Notes under the pieces: model-generated
What the model was told of the DNA's origin: nothing
Database searches by the model: none
The model's input: the letters and a program-made list of their open reading frames with translations, nothing else
Source of the DNA: an uncultured Pseudomonas sp.
GTDB lineage: Bacteria > Pseudomonadota > Gammaproteobacteria > Pseudomonadales > Pseudomonadaceae
Assembly (NCBI RefSeq): GCF_943846705.1
Contig: NZ_OX044366.1
Coordinates: 744,001-808,000, forward strand
Direction of reading: 5' to 3'
Length of the DNA stretch: 64,000 nt
Shown here: piece after piece, positions 36,506 to 45,807 of the stretch
Layout of the letters: every line of letters begins with the position of its first letter
How positions within the stretch are numbered: the first letter of the stretch is position 1
Program-made: the position numbers and the translations under genes

Positions 36506-37195
36506 TCAGCCTCGTAGGCCAGTCCCAGGGACGCGCAAGGGAACTACGGTTGCGCTATCTTCAGCCGCTGTCGGCTGCTTGAGAGCGCCTGATAGAGAAC
36601 CGAGGACAATCCCGCCGATCACCTCCCACCTCTGCGCCGGGAGTAAACCAGACTGATCCAGCCAGGCCGACAGGTTATTCAGCCAGGCGACGACACCTTG
36701 CACGGTCGCCTTGAGCACCGGCAGCGGGCCTGTAGCGCCGGCCTCCAGCAAGCGCGCCAGGAGCTTATCCTCATAGCGCCTGCGCATCTGCTGGATCTGT
36801 CCCTGGTGCTGCGGCGAGAGACAGCGATACTCCCGTTCGGCTATCAGGAAATGCAGGCCGCGGTGCTCGTGCAGGGCGATATGCGCCCGTAACAGCGCCT
36901 GAAGGCGGCCGTGGCCGTGGCCGTGGTCGGTGAGCAGGACCGCGTCAAGCAGGTCCTCATAGAGTTCCTCGATCAGCTCGAAAAGCAGTTGTTCCTTGTT
37001 CTCGAAATGGTGATAAAAGGACCCCGTGCCAATCCCCAGGTGCAGAGCCAGTTCACGCATGCCCACCTCAGCAAAACCGCGCTCGGCGAACAGCTCGAGC
37101 GCCTTGCCGCGGATCTGCTCGAGGCGCGAGAACGGTGCCTCGCCTGGCGAGTCAGGGCATGCCGAGACGAGTGATCGCTTGGTATTCATGGCCAC
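36506..37195 (-). CDS. TetR/AcrR-family transcriptional regulator
   Basis: A 229-residue one-domain-plus-ligand-pocket TetR protein. The helix-turn-helix lies near residues 28-72 (GFAEVGMRELALHLGIGTGS, then FYHHFENKEQLLFEL). The C-terminal helical domain has HLL motifs but no sequence I recognise. It is the second last gene before the dehydrogenase and probably represses this operon, relieved by a CoA ester, as in FadR/PsrA-type regulators. Confidence 0.85.
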   Translation of the reverse strand: MAMNTKRSLVSACPDSPGEAPFSRLEQIRGKALELFAERGFAEVGMRELALHLGIGTGSFYHHFENKEQLLFELIEELYEDLLDAVLLTDHGHGHGRLQALLRAHIALHEHRGLHFLIAEREYRCLSPQHQGQIQQMRRRYEDKLLARLLEAGATGPLPVLKATVQGVVAWLNNLSAWLDQSGLLPAQRWEVIGGIVLGSLSGALKQPTAAEDSATVVPLRVPGTGLRG

Positions 37196-37243
37196 ATGTC
37201 TCTCGGAAAAAGCCAGCGGTAGCCCATCCCTGGCAACCGCTGA

Positions 37244-38095
37244 TCAGCTATAGCGATAAAAACCATGACCGCTCTTGCGCCCGAGGCGACCGGCGGCCAC
37301 CAGCTCCCTGAGCAAGGGGGCCGGGCGGTATTTGGAATCGCCGAACCCCTGTTGGAAAGACTCCAGAATCGCCAGCAGAGTATCCAGACCAATCAGGTCC
37401 GCCAGCGCCAACGGCCCCATGGGCTGGCCGCAACCGAGCTGCATGCCGGTATCGATATCCTCGGCAGTGGCCAGGCCTTCCTGCAGGGTGAAGATGGCTT
37501 CGTTGAGCATCGGCACCAGAATCCGGTTGACCACGAAGCCCGGGCGGTTACCGGCGCTGATCGCGGTCTTGCCAATGCGCTCGGCGAACGCCAGGGTGCG
37601 GGCATGGAAAACCTCGGCGGTTGCCAGCCCGCGAATCACTTCCACCAGGGTCATGAGCGCTACCGGGTTGAAGAAATGCAGGCCGATAAAGCGCTCGGGA
37701 CGTTGCACCTGGGCGGCCAACTGACTGATCGACAACGACGAGGTATTGCTGGCGATGATGGCCTCGGCACCGACCTGCTCACTGATCTGCTTGAGAATGC
37801 ACAGCTTCAGGTCCAGGTTCTCGGTGGCCGCCTCGATCACCAAGCCGGCGTCGCTCAGGCTGGCATAGTCGCTACTGGTGCTGATGCGTCCCAGCGCGGC
37901 AATGCGCTGCTGTCCCGTCAGCGTGCCCTTGTCCACTTGCCGTTCGAGGCTGCGATCAATGCTCGCCAGCGCCTTGGCCAAGGCGACTTCGGATATATCC
38001 ACCAGCGCGACGGACAGACCTGCAAGGGCACACACCTGGGCAATACCGCTGCCCATGATGCCGCCGCCAATGACACCGATAGTCTCGTCGCTCAT
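37244..38095 (-). CDS. 3-hydroxyacyl-CoA dehydrogenase (PaaH/Hbd type)
   Basis: A 283-residue NAD-dependent enzyme. The Rossmann motif [13 protein letters not shown] starts at residue 6, and the catalytic His-Glu pattern is in [15 protein letters not shown] near 137-151. The C-terminal domain is helical with [20 protein letters not shown] near 230. Start MSDET has GGGAG 8 nt upstream. It is 17 bp downstream of the thiolase, in one operon, and does the third beta-oxidation step for the second module. Confidence 0.92.
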   Translation of the reverse strand: MSDETIGVIGGGIMGSGIAQVCALAGLSVALVDISEVALAKALASIDRSLERQVDKGTLTGQQRIAALGRISTSSDYASLSDAGLVIEAATENLDLKLCILKQISEQVGAEAIIASNTSSLSISQLAAQVQRPERFIGLHFFNPVALMTLVEVIRGLATAEVFHARTLAFAERIGKTAISAGNRPGFVVNRILVPMLNEAIFTLQEGLATAEDIDTGMQLGCGQPMGPLALADLIGLDTLLAILESFQQGFGDSKYRPAPLLRELVAAGRLGRKSGHGFYRYS

Positions 38096-38112
38096 GGTCG
38101 TCTCCCGCCCGC

Positions 38113-39297
38113 TCAAACGCGCTCGAAGATTGCGGCAATACCCTGGCCGCCGCCGATGCACATGGTCACCAAGGCATAACGGCCCTGGGTGCGATGCAGT
38201 TCGTGGATGGCCTTGGTGACAATGATCGCTCCGGTGGCACCGACCGGGTGGCCGAGGGAAATGCCCGAGCCATTCGGGTTGACCTTGGCTGGGTCGAAGT
38301 CGAGCTCGCGGGCCACGGCGCAGGCCTGGGCGGCAAAGGCTTCGTTGGCCTCGATCACATCCAGGTCGGCGACCTTAAGGCCGGCGCGTTGCAGGGCCAG
38401 GCGGGTTGCCGGGATCGGCCCCAAGCCCATCAGCACGGGGTCGACACCGGCATGCGCGTAGCTGACCAGACGGGCCAGCGGGCGCAGGTTATCGGCCTGC
38501 ACCGCTGCGCCGGTGGCCAAGACTACCGCCGCCCCGCCGTCGTTGAGTCCCGAGGCGTTGCCGGCGGTGACCGTGCCGCCCTGCTTAAATGCGGTCTTCA
38601 TGTCCGCCAGTTGCTCGATCGAGATGTCGCCACGCACATGCTCATCGACCTCGAACAGCTGCGTGCCTTTGCGCGTCTTGATTTCCACCGGCACGATCTG
38701 GCCGGCGAAACGTCCTTCGGCAATCGCTTGCGCCGCACGCTGCTGGCTGACCAGCGCCAGGGCGTCCTGCTCTGCGCGGCTGATGCCATGCAGTTCGGCG
38801 ATATTCTCGGCGGTAATGCCCATGTGAATCCGCTGGAACGGGTCGTGGAGGATGCCGAGCATGTAGTCCACTACCTGCATGTCACCCATGCGACCACCCC
38901 AGCGTGCGCCGGGCAGCAAATAGACACCGCGGCTCATGGATTCGGCACCACCGCCGATGGCGATGTCGCAGTCACCCAGCAGCAGGCTCTGCACCGCCGA
39001 GATGATCGCCTGCAGGCCGGAACCGCAGAGCCGATTGACGTTGAATGCGGGGGTTTCCTGGGGGATACCGGCATTCATCGCGGCCACCCGGGAAATGTAG
39101 GCATCTCGCGTCTCAGTAGGAATGACATTGCCCATTACCACATGTCCGATGCGCTCGGCAGCACAACCGCTGCGCTGCAGGGCGGCGCTGACCGCGGTCG
39201 TGGCCAGTTCGCATGGCGGGGTATCCTTGAGCGTACCGCCGAAGGAACCGATTGCAGTTCTGACAGCGCTGACGATATAGACTTCGGGGTTAGGCAT
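38113..39297 (-). CDS. Acetyl-CoA C-acyltransferase (thiolase)
   Basis: A 394-residue biosynthetic/degradative thiolase of the AtoB/PhaA family. The nucleophile Cys91 is in [11 protein letters not shown], the His in GHPVGATGA near 351 and Cys in CIGGGQG near 380. The start MPNPEVY at 39297 has GGAG 7 nt upstream. Different from the SCP-x thiolase of the first cluster; it cleaves unbranched 3-oxoacyl-CoA. Divergent from the AraC-type regulator across 180 bp. Confidence 0.93.
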   Translation of the reverse strand: MPNPEVYIVSAVRTAIGSFGGTLKDTPPCELATTAVSAALQRSGCAAERIGHVVMGNVIPTETRDAYISRVAAMNAGIPQETPAFNVNRLCGSGLQAIISAVQSLLLGDCDIAIGGGAESMSRGVYLLPGARWGGRMGDMQVVDYMLGILHDPFQRIHMGITAENIAELHGISRAEQDALALVSQQRAAQAIAEGRFAGQIVPVEIKTRKGTQLFEVDEHVRGDISIEQLADMKTAFKQGGTVTAGNASGLNDGGAAVVLATGAAVQADNLRPLARLVSYAHAGVDPVLMGLGPIPATRLALQRAGLKVADLDVIEANEAFAAQACAVARELDFDPAKVNPNGSGISLGHPVGATGAIIVTKAIHELHRTQGRYALVTMCIGGGQGIAAIFERV

Positions 39298-39476
39298 AGG
39301 AGACTCCGGTGGCATTGAGATCCAACTGATGCGTAGACGGCGCGCAAGCTTTGGCGGCGCACTGCTCTGGCTTGGGTAGTCTAGGGAGCCGATGAACGCC
39401 GGCCTATGCCGAAAATCACCGATTTTACTGATACTTTTTGCAACCCCTGGCAACTGACACGCAGCGAGCGAACGTT

Positions 39477-40496
39477 ATGCAAGAGAAGGACTCGGTGGCC
39501 GTGTATTTCGTCCGGGCCGCCCTCTACGGGCTGCGCGACAACCCGCAACGCAGTGCGCAGTTGCTGGCCCAGGCGGGCATTGCCGAGCCACTACTGGAAG
39601 GCCAGGCCCGGGTCGCAGCCACGCAGCTGGCTAAGTTGTGGCTGGCCGTCGCCGAGGAACTGGACGACGAGTTCCTCGGCCATGATTCACACGGTATGCC
39701 CCAAGGTAGCTTTGCCCTGATCTGCCGCAGCCTGATCCAATCAGACAACATCGGCCAGGCATTGCGTCAGTGTCTGAGCGGCCTCGGTCTGTTCTTGCGG
39801 GATATCCGCGGCAGCCTGTCGGTACGCGGCGACCGCGCAGTGATCAGCCTGCACAATTGCCAGCCAGACCCGCTGGCGCGCAGCGCGATCGAGGAAATCT
39901 ACCTGACCGTGGTGCTTGGCCTGGTCTGCTGGCTGGCGGGCCGGCGCATTCCCATCGACCGTTCGCAATTTTCCCACCCGCGACCGGAGCATGGTGACGA
40001 TCACCTGTTCTGGGGCCCCAACCTGACCTTCGAGGCCGCCCATAGCGAAATCGAGTTCGCCGTCAGCTATCTCGACCTGCCGGTGGTACAGAATCTGGCG
40101 ACACTGAAAACCTTCCTGCGCACCTCACCGAAATGGCTGATAGTGCGCTTCAGCAACCGCCAGGGGCTAAGCTCCCAGGTATACAAAGAGTTGCGCAACT
40201 GCAGTTACGAGCACTGGCCTACCCTAGCCGATATGGCCGAGGAACGTGCACTGAGCATCGCCAGCTTCCGCCGCAAGCTGCAACGAGAGGGCTCCTCCTT
40301 CCAGGGGTTGAAAAACGAGGTTCGCCGCGCCATCGCCTTCGAATGCTTGCGCAACACCGATCTGAGTATCACCGCGATCGCCGAGAAGGCCGGCTTTCGT
40401 GAAGCAAGTGCGTTTCACCGGGCGTTCAAACAATGGACCGGAAAAAGCCCAGGGCACTTCAGAATAGATATACGCCTTAGAAATCAACCTGATTAG
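39477..40496 (+). CDS. AraC-family transcriptional regulator
   Basis: A 339-residue regulator with an N-terminal arabinose-binding-like domain (about 1-200, with LAEELDDEFLGHDSHGMPQG-type segments) and an AraC helix-turn-helix at about 240-335 (SIASFRRKLQREGSSFQ, then AIAEKAGFREASAFHRAFKQ and TGKSP). It is divergent from the thiolase operon and probably activates it. An alternative ATG lies 13 codons upstream. Confidence 0.88.
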   Translation: MQEKDSVAVYFVRAALYGLRDNPQRSAQLLAQAGIAEPLLEGQARVAATQLAKLWLAVAEELDDEFLGHDSHGMPQGSFALICRSLIQSDNIGQALRQCLSGLGLFLRDIRGSLSVRGDRAVISLHNCQPDPLARSAIEEIYLTVVLGLVCWLAGRRIPIDRSQFSHPRPEHGDDHLFWGPNLTFEAAHSEIEFAVSYLDLPVVQNLATLKTFLRTSPKWLIVRFSNRQGLSSQVYKELRNCSYEHWPTLADMAEERALSIASFRRKLQREGSSFQGLKNEVRRAIAFECLRNTDLSITAIAEKAGFREASAFHRAFKQWTGKSPGHFRIDIRLRNQPD

Positions 40497-40792
40497 CAAT
40501 GAACCTCTACCCGCGCCATCGCCAGCCGGCCGGAGATCACAGCACAGCTGTTTTCCAGCTCACTGCAGAAAAAACTGCGGGTAAAACAGTTATTTTCGCC
40601 TCCCGGTACGTTCGCGAAGGATCGCTGGAAGTAGTTGCTGAGCGTCATTGCTATTCAGGAAAAACCAGAGTTCGACATAACTTGACCCGATCAACCCCTC
40701 CAATAATCATTTCAGCTCATTCAACCATGGCAAGTAAAACCGCACTCGATAGGCGCCTGGTGTAAATCCGAACCGCTCGAGTGGCGCGGCAA

Positions 40793-40841
40793 GCCATACG
40801 CCATACGCCATACGCCATACGCCATACGCCATACGCCATAC
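40793..40841. repeat. Seven-copy 7-bp tandem repeat
   Basis: The unit GCCATAC is repeated seven times without error, followed by a degenerate GCTACG. The 296 bp before it, after the AraC gene, holds nothing I recognise. The tract meets the broken IS3 transposase immediately to its right. Confidence 0.9.
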
Positions 40842-40846
40842 GCTAC

Positions 40847-40999
40847 GATAACGGCCCGGAGTACATCAGCATCTAGCTACTGCTGTGGGCTGAAAAGCAC
40901 GGTATTCATTTAGAGCATATCCAGCCTGGAAATCCACAGCAGAACGCCTATGTCGAGCGCTACAACCGCACGGTGCGTTACTACTGGCTGGGGCATTAC
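40847..40999 (+). pseudogene. IS3-family transposase OrfB fragment
   Basis: In frame: DNGPEYISI, stop, LLLWAEKHGIHLEHIQPGNP, then QQNAYVERYNRTVRYYWLGH. It is the DDE catalytic core end of an IS3-family transposase (the D in DNGPEY and E in NAYVERYNR). A TAG in the middle and missing ends make it dead. The fragment runs straight into an SRAP gene body in the same frame. Confidence 0.8.
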
Positions 41000-41414
41000 T
41001 TGTCCAAGCGCATCGCCGAGGTGCACCCACTCGACGTAAAGGATGAAGCCGACCCGAAGAGGAACCAGCCTTACTTCATCAAACTCAAAAGCGGTGCGCC
41101 GCTGTTCTTTGCTGCGCTGGGGCAATACCCAATAGACGATGGCGAAGAGAGAAGGCGATGGTGTGGTCATCATCACCCAGGCCAGCAATGGCGACATGCA
41201 GGCCATTCATGACCGACAGCCCGTGGTGCTGGCACCAGATGCGGCCCGCCGCTGGATAGACTCAGAGTTAACCCCCGTTAAAGCGGAAGAGCTGGCGCAG
41301 AGCCAAGGGTTACCCGCAACTGCCTTCATCTGGTACCCGGTGACCAAGGCTGTTGGCAATGTGAAGCACGATTCGCCCGAGCTGATTCAGGCGGTCAGCC
41401 TGTCTAAACCGTGA
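40998..41414 (+). pseudogene. SOS response-associated peptidase (SRAP/YedK) pseudogene
   Basis: The DNA encodes the C-terminal two-thirds of an SRAP protein: VKDEADPKRNQPYFIKLKSG, PLFFAALGQ, then a frameshift near 41140, then GDGVVIITQASNGD, MQAIHDRQPVVLAPDAARRW. The N-terminal catalytic Cys2 region is absent, replaced by the IS3 fragment. HIS at IHDRQPVVL is the usual catalytic His. SRAP proteins shield abasic sites during SOS. Truncation plus frameshift make it non-functional. Confidence 0.75.
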
Positions 41415-41554
41415 ATCAGCGAAATCTACGACTCCCATCAACACCTTGAGTAAAATCAGCCCCTCTCCGCCACTAGAGGAATAGCCGTTTTCGATTCCAA
41501 AAAATCTCAGCCCTACATAACTGCAATGACATCACCACCAAGGAAGTTCGCCCC

Positions 41555-41884
41555 ATGTCATTGCAATGCCCTCGCTGTCACTCCCCAAAAGTTGCTTCCT
41601 TCCATCACGCCATGAAAGTCGGCGCGGCTATCGGCACCGTGGGTGGTGCTGCGCGCGGTGTAAGCGCTGCACTGGCAGGTAGTCAGGCTGGTGCGCTTAT
41701 TGGTGCTTTCGCTGGCCCTGCCGGCATCGCGTTCGGCTCTGTGTCGGGCGCCATCCTCGGCGGTCTGGCCGGAGGTGTTGGCGGTTGTGCGCTCGGCGCG
41801 CAGCTGGGCGACACGCTCGACCGACACGTTCTGGCTCACAACCTCTGCTTGCTCTGCGGTCACCGCTTCAACCTAACGGCCTGA
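41555..41884 (+). CDS. Zinc-ribbon and glycine-zipper small protein
   Basis: A 109-residue protein. An N-terminal zinc-knuckle CPRCHSPK and a C-terminal CLLCGH flank a glycine-rich hydrophobic stretch (GTVGGAARGVSAALAGSQAG, then AGPAGIAFGSVSGAILGGLA) of the glycine-zipper type. Such proteins occur on integrative elements and plasmids of pseudomonads. The zipper suggests membrane insertion. Function unknown. It is the first intact gene of the element backbone after the broken IS and SRAP region. Confidence 0.65.
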   Translation: MSLQCPRCHSPKVASFHHAMKVGAAIGTVGGAARGVSAALAGSQAGALIGAFAGPAGIAFGSVSGAILGGLAGGVGGCALGAQLGDTLDRHVLAHNLCLLCGHRFNLTA

Positions 41885-41979
41885 TCTGGCCGTACCACTT
41901 CTATCTATTCATATCGCCCGGACGGTGCTGCGCAATGCGCGGCGCGTTATGCCGGCCTGCAACCAAAGGAATCTCAACC

Positions 41980-42948
41980 ATGGCTCATCTCATCGAACAA
42001 ATGGCCTACGTCGGCGCTACCCCGTGGCACGGTCTGGGCAACAACCTTCCCAAGAAACAGCCCATTGAAATCTGGCAACGTGAAGCCGGTATGGACTGGC
42101 AGATCCAAGAAAGCCCGGTGCACTTCAAGTCGGATGCCATTGGCCACCTGGGCACAATCCACTCCTTCCCCGAGCAAAAAGTACTGTTTCGCTCAGACAC
42201 TAAGGCCCCTCTGTCGGTAGTTTCCCAGCGCTACCACACCGTGCAGCCGCGTGAGGTACTGGAGTTCTACCGAGATCTCACCGAGGTTTCCGGCTACGAG
42301 TTGGAGACGGCAGGGGTGCTCAAGGGTGGTCGTAAGTTCTGGGCGCTGGCACGCACCGGCCAAGGTACGTCGATCAAGGGGAACGATCAGGTCAACGGCT
42401 ACCTGCTGCTGGCCACGTCCTGTGACGGCACGCTGGCCACAACAGCAACGCCGACTACCGTTCGTGTGGTATGCAACAACACCCTGACCATCGCCCTGGA
42501 TGGCACCAGCCGCGCCATCAAGGTGCCGCACAACACGCGCTTCAATTCTCAGGCAGTGAAGAAGCAGCTGGGTATCGCCGTCTCGCAATGGGACGACTTC
42601 ATGTACCGCATGCGCCACTTAGCTGAACGTAAGGTGCAGTGGCATGAGGCGATGGGTTTCTTCATGAACGTCATGTGCGACGTCAGTCCGAACAGCCAGT
42701 TACCGGAACAGCTTCCTAACGAACGCGCCCTGCACAAGGTGCAGGAGCTTTACGAAGGACGTGGCCGTGGCAGTCAGTTGGAATCAGCGCGCGGTACTGC
42801 ATGGGGCCTGCTCAACGCAGTCACGGAGTACGTCGACCACGAGCGCCGTGCACGCAGTACCGAATACCGTTTGGATTCGGCCTGGTTTGGCCAGGGCGCG
42901 CAGATCAAACAGCGTGCACTGGACACCGCTCTGCAACTGGTCGCCTGA
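41980..42948 (+). CDS. DUF932 (YubP-like) protein
   Basis: A 322-residue DUF932 protein. The N-terminal signature TPWHGLGNNLP near residues 12-22 and the middle TTVRVVCNNTLTIAL near 158-172 are characteristic. Family members are encoded by phages and conjugative plasmids, usually near recombination genes; their role is not established. AAAGGA is 9 nt upstream of the chosen ATG. It is followed by a hairpin terminator and then the YqaJ exonuclease. Confidence 0.82.
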   Translation: MAHLIEQMAYVGATPWHGLGNNLPKKQPIEIWQREAGMDWQIQESPVHFKSDAIGHLGTIHSFPEQKVLFRSDTKAPLSVVSQRYHTVQPREVLEFYRDLTEVSGYELETAGVLKGGRKFWALARTGQGTSIKGNDQVNGYLLLATSCDGTLATTATPTTVRVVCNNTLTIALDGTSRAIKVPHNTRFNSQAVKKQLGIAVSQWDDFMYRMRHLAERKVQWHEAMGFFMNVMCDVSPNSQLPEQLPNERALHKVQELYEGRGRGSQLESARGTAWGLLNAVTEYVDHERRARSTEYRLDSAWFGQGAQIKQRALDTALQLVA

Positions 42949-42970
42949 CCGCTTACTTACGCCACCCCAT

Positions 42971-43004
42971 AACGCCCGATCAGTCTAGTTGCTGATCGGG
43001 CGTT
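42971..43004 (+). terminator. Hairpin after the DUF932 gene
   Basis: A perfect 13-bp stem (AACGCCCGATCAG / CTGATCGGGCGTT) has an 8-base loop and then TCTAATTTC. It is a good terminator or RNA-processing hairpin between the DUF932 and exonuclease genes. Confidence 0.75.
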
Positions 43005-43027
43005 TCTAATTTCGCAAGGTGAACGCT

Positions 43028-44029
43028 ATGAAAGCTACTTCGATGAGCTGCGCCAGCAAACCGCGCCCGGCGCTGCGCTTGATCAGGACCAAGGAATTAC
43101 CGCGTGAAGATTGGTTGGCCGTGCGTAAACAGGGTATCGGCAGCTCGGATGCCGGCGCTGCGGTAGGCCTAAATCCCTATAAATCGCAGCTCGAGCTATG
43201 GCTGGAGAAAACCGGCCGCGACACCACATTACCCAAGGCCGATCCGCACGATGAGGAAAGTCCGATGTATTGGGGCAATGTGCTGGAACCGGTCGTGGCC
43301 TGGCATTACAGCAAGCGCACCAGCAACCGCGTGCGGCGCATCAACGCCGTGCTGCAGCACCCAGATCCGGAGTTGCCTTGGATGCTGGCCAACATCGACC
43401 GCGAGGTGATCGGGGCCGACGATGTGCAGATCCTCGAATGCAAAACCGCCGGTATAAACGGTGCACGCCTCTGGAAGGAGGGCGTGCCTGAGTATGTGCA
43501 GTTACAAGTGATGCACCAGCTCGCGGTCACTGGCAAGCAGGCGGCAGATGTCGCTGTACTGCTCGGTGGTCAGACGCTGGAGATCCACCGTATAGAACGG
43601 GACGAGCAGATGATTGCTCGCCTGATCGAATTGGAGCGTAAGTTCTGGCACTACGTGGAAACCGATACGCCACCGCCTGCCGATGGATCAGCTTCGGCTG
43701 AAATGGCACTGCGCGCACTCTATCCGGAGGACAACGGCCAGACGCTGGACCTCAGCAATCATGCTGGGCTGACCGCTGCCTACATCGAGCTGAAGGTGGT
43801 GCGTCAGTCGATTGCCGAGAAAGAAACCCGTGAAGCCCAGCTCAAGCAGATGCTGCAACAGGCCATGGGTGACGCTACCCGCGCGGAGTTCAGCCACGGC
43901 TTTATCAGCTGGAAGAAGTCCAAAGACAGCACCGTTCTCGATGTCGAAAGCATGCTGAAGGACAAACCCTACCTGCAGGCCCGCTACACCAAGCAAAAGC
44001 AAGGCAGCCGGCGCTTCTTGGTCGGCTAA
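43028..44029 (+). CDS. YqaJ-family (lambda-type) viral recombinase exonuclease
   Basis: A 333-residue PD-(D/E)xK exonuclease of the YqaJ/lambda Exo family. Early motif GIGSSDAGAAVGLNPYKSQLE near 36-56; catalytic pattern Asp in NIDREVIG near 119-126 and ECKTAG near 134-139. The C-terminal ~90 residues are a helical extension. It makes 3' overhangs for single-strand annealing recombination. AAGGTG precedes the ATG by 6 nt. It belongs with DUF932, the Gp3-like protein and RadC in one recombination module. Confidence 0.85.
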   Translation: MKATSMSCASKPRPALRLIRTKELPREDWLAVRKQGIGSSDAGAAVGLNPYKSQLELWLEKTGRDTTLPKADPHDEESPMYWGNVLEPVVAWHYSKRTSNRVRRINAVLQHPDPELPWMLANIDREVIGADDVQILECKTAGINGARLWKEGVPEYVQLQVMHQLAVTGKQAADVAVLLGGQTLEIHRIERDEQMIARLIELERKFWHYVETDTPPPADGSASAEMALRALYPEDNGQTLDLSNHAGLTAAYIELKVVRQSIAEKETREAQLKQMLQQAMGDATRAEFSHGFISWKKSKDSTVLDVESMLKDKPYLQARYTKQKQGSRRFLVG

Positions 44030-44059
44030 TCCCACCCCGCTCAACCATTCCCTCCCCTT

Positions 44060-44099
44060 GGCCAGTCCATGCAGTTCGCGCTGCGTGGCTGGCCTTTTT
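44060..44099 (+). terminator. Hairpin terminator after the YqaJ gene
   Basis: Imperfect long stem GGCCAG...CTGGCC with inner pairs CCA/TGG and GCAG/CTGC is followed by TTTTTC. It sits 30 bp after the exonuclease stop and may trim or end the transcript before the next gene. Confidence 0.7.
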
Positions 44100-44118
44100 C
44101 GTTTGCAGGAGAACCACC

Positions 44119-45060
44119 ATGCTCAAAGGTTTGGCGATCACTCCACCCGTGCTCGGGCGCATTTCCATTGGCAAGGTCATCGAGAGAAACGGCAAACGCC
44201 TGCCGGAAAAGGATGACCAGTTCACTATCACGTCTCAGGTGCAAGGTAAGGAAGGCTGGCTGCTGCATCCGCTCAATGATGAGCTGCGCCAAAGCAAGGA
44301 CGACAAACTCCGCAGCATTCCGGTACGCCTGCTGTTCAACGAGCCGGAGCTGAATTTCCGCGCCGACTACACGCTGTTCGACCGGCAGTCTGGCAGGCCG
44401 TTGTGCGTGGGCAATGGTGAGACCTGCAAGCGGGCCACTCAAGACGGCATGCAATCACTGCCCTGCCCTTCGCCAGATGCCTGCCCACTCGCCAAAGGCG
44501 GTGCCTGTAAGCCTTACGGCCGGATGAATGTGCTGATTGGTGATGACGATCCCCTGGGCAGTTTTGTGTTCCGCACCACCGGATTCAACAGCATCCGTAC
44601 CCTGGTTGCACGCCTGCATTACTTCCAGGCCATCTCGGGCAACCGTTTGGCCTGCCTGCCGCTGGAGCTGCGTTTGCGCGGGAAATCGACACGGCAGAGC
44701 CATGGCACGCCGATCTTCTACGTCGACCTCACGGTGCGCAGCGGTATGGACGTGGCGGAGGCTCTGCAGGCAGCCAACGAGCTCGATGCGCAGCGGCAAG
44801 CTGCAGGCTTCGATCAAGCAGCACTGGATGAAGCGGCGCAGCGTGGCTTTGGCAATGGCGCCTTCGAGGACAGCGAGGAAGACGCTGGCGCCATCGCCGA
44901 GGAGTTCTACCCCGCCGAAGAAAACCCATCTCCAGCCACCAACACTCCCCAGCGATCTGCGAAAGCCAGCCTGGCCGAGAAGCTGGACGCGCAAGCCCAG
45001 CGCCGTACCCCACCGACAGATAACCATCAAGGAGCCCACCATGCGCCTGCACAAGCTTAA
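44119..45060 (+). CDS. Gp3/RDF-like phage-type DNA-binding protein (hypothetical)
   Basis: A 313-residue protein. The recognisable part is a four-Cys segment near 98-130, including GNGETCKRATQDG, CPSPDACPLAKGGACKPYGR; this recalls the Gp3-like recombination-directionality family. The C-terminal ~100 residues are acidic and low-complexity. Family similarity is from memory, so the function is tentative. GGAG lies 8 nt before the ATG, and its end overlaps radC by 20 bp. Confidence 0.5.
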   Translation: MLKGLAITPPVLGRISIGKVIERNGKRLPEKDDQFTITSQVQGKEGWLLHPLNDELRQSKDDKLRSIPVRLLFNEPELNFRADYTLFDRQSGRPLCVGNGETCKRATQDGMQSLPCPSPDACPLAKGGACKPYGRMNVLIGDDDPLGSFVFRTTGFNSIRTLVARLHYFQAISGNRLACLPLELRLRGKSTRQSHGTPIFYVDLTVRSGMDVAEALQAANELDAQRQAAGFDQAALDEAAQRGFGNGAFEDSEEDAGAIAEEFYPAEENPSPATNTPQRSAKASLAEKLDAQAQRRTPPTDNHQGAHHAPAQA

Positions 45061-45538
45061 GGCCAGTGAGTCGACCGGCACCTACCTAGTCGAGTCGCCG
45101 GTCACCGAAACCGACATCCTTCTGATGGCCCGGCAGTTGGCGAATCTGCGTCTGCGACGGGGGCGAGCACTGACCTCACCAACGGAAGTGTTCAGCCACC
45201 TGCAGACGCTGCTGGGCGATTACGAACATGAGGTATTCGCCCTGCTCATGCTCGACAGCCGACATCGGGTGATTGCCTTCCAAGAGATGTTCCGGGGCAC
45301 CCTGGACGGTGCCAGCGTCTACCCACGGGAGGTCGTCAAGGTTGCGCTGGAGCACAACGCTGCAGCAATGGTGCTGGTACACAACCACCCTTCCGGTGAT
45401 CCCGAGCCCAGCCAGGCTGACCGCAATCTGACCCACAAACTGAGGGACGCTCTAAATCTAGTCGGGGTGAGGACGCTGGACCACGTCGTCGTGGGTCGCG
45501 AAGGCTGCGTGTCGTTGGCGGAACAGGGCGACCTGTGA
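45041..45538 (+). CDS. RadC-family JAMM/MPN+ domain protein
   Basis: A 165-residue DUF2466/RadC protein. The metal-binding JAMM motif HNHPSGDPEPSQAD (HxHx7D type) is near residues 107-120, with the upstream Glu in IAFQEMFRGTL. GGAG lies 7 nt before the ATG. RadC-like proteins are typical cargo of integrative elements and phages; a role in anti-restriction or recombination has been suggested but is not proven. Confidence 0.88.
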   Translation: MRLHKLKASESTGTYLVESPVTETDILLMARQLANLRLRRGRALTSPTEVFSHLQTLLGDYEHEVFALLMLDSRHRVIAFQEMFRGTLDGASVYPREVVKVALEHNAAAMVLVHNHPSGDPEPSQADRNLTHKLRDALNLVGVRTLDHVVVGREGCVSLAEQGDL

Positions 45539-45550
45539 GGAAAGCAAACG

Positions 45551-45730
45551 ATGAAGCTACTACGCGTCTTGACTGCCGCAGCCATGTTCACCTGCATCCT
45601 GTCCGGGTGCCTGGCATTATTGCTGTTGGTGATTCTGATGGTGCGTTTTCCACCGCTACTGGTCGCTGTGTTGCTGACCTGCTGGATTGTCAGCAGGTTG
45701 TTGAGCGCCAGAGAAAAACCATCTCCATAA
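45551..45730 (+). CDS. Small hydrophobic membrane protein
   Basis: A 59-residue ORF, MKLLRVLTAAAMFTCILSGC at the N-terminus (a lipoprotein-like signal with Cys20) followed by a second hydrophobic stretch (LLLVILMVRFPPLLVAVLLT) and a short polar tail. GAGGAAAG lies 7 nt before the ATG. It follows radC by 12 bp and probably shares its transcript. No homology recognised. Confidence 0.6.
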   Translation: MKLLRVLTAAAMFTCILSGCLALLLLVILMVRFPPLLVAVLLTCWIVSRLLSAREKPSP

Positions 45731-45743
45731 ACACAACAAATAC

Positions 45744-45773
45744 AGCATGGGCAGCCTTTGGGCTGCCCATGCT
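45744..45773. terminator. Terminator between the RadC transcript and hsdR
   Basis: A 13-bp stem (AGCATGGGCAGCC / GGCTGCCCATGCT) with a 3-4-base loop is followed on the plus strand by a T-run within 20 bp. It lies between converging transcripts. Confidence 0.85.
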
Positions 45774-45807
45774 GCTGATTTGCTCATTTTTTTTGGTTCA
45801 CTCAGCG

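Noticed and set aside
40499..40765. 88-residue frame after the AraC gene
   Set aside because: No ribosome site and no family; codon use unlike neighbours; not called as a gene.
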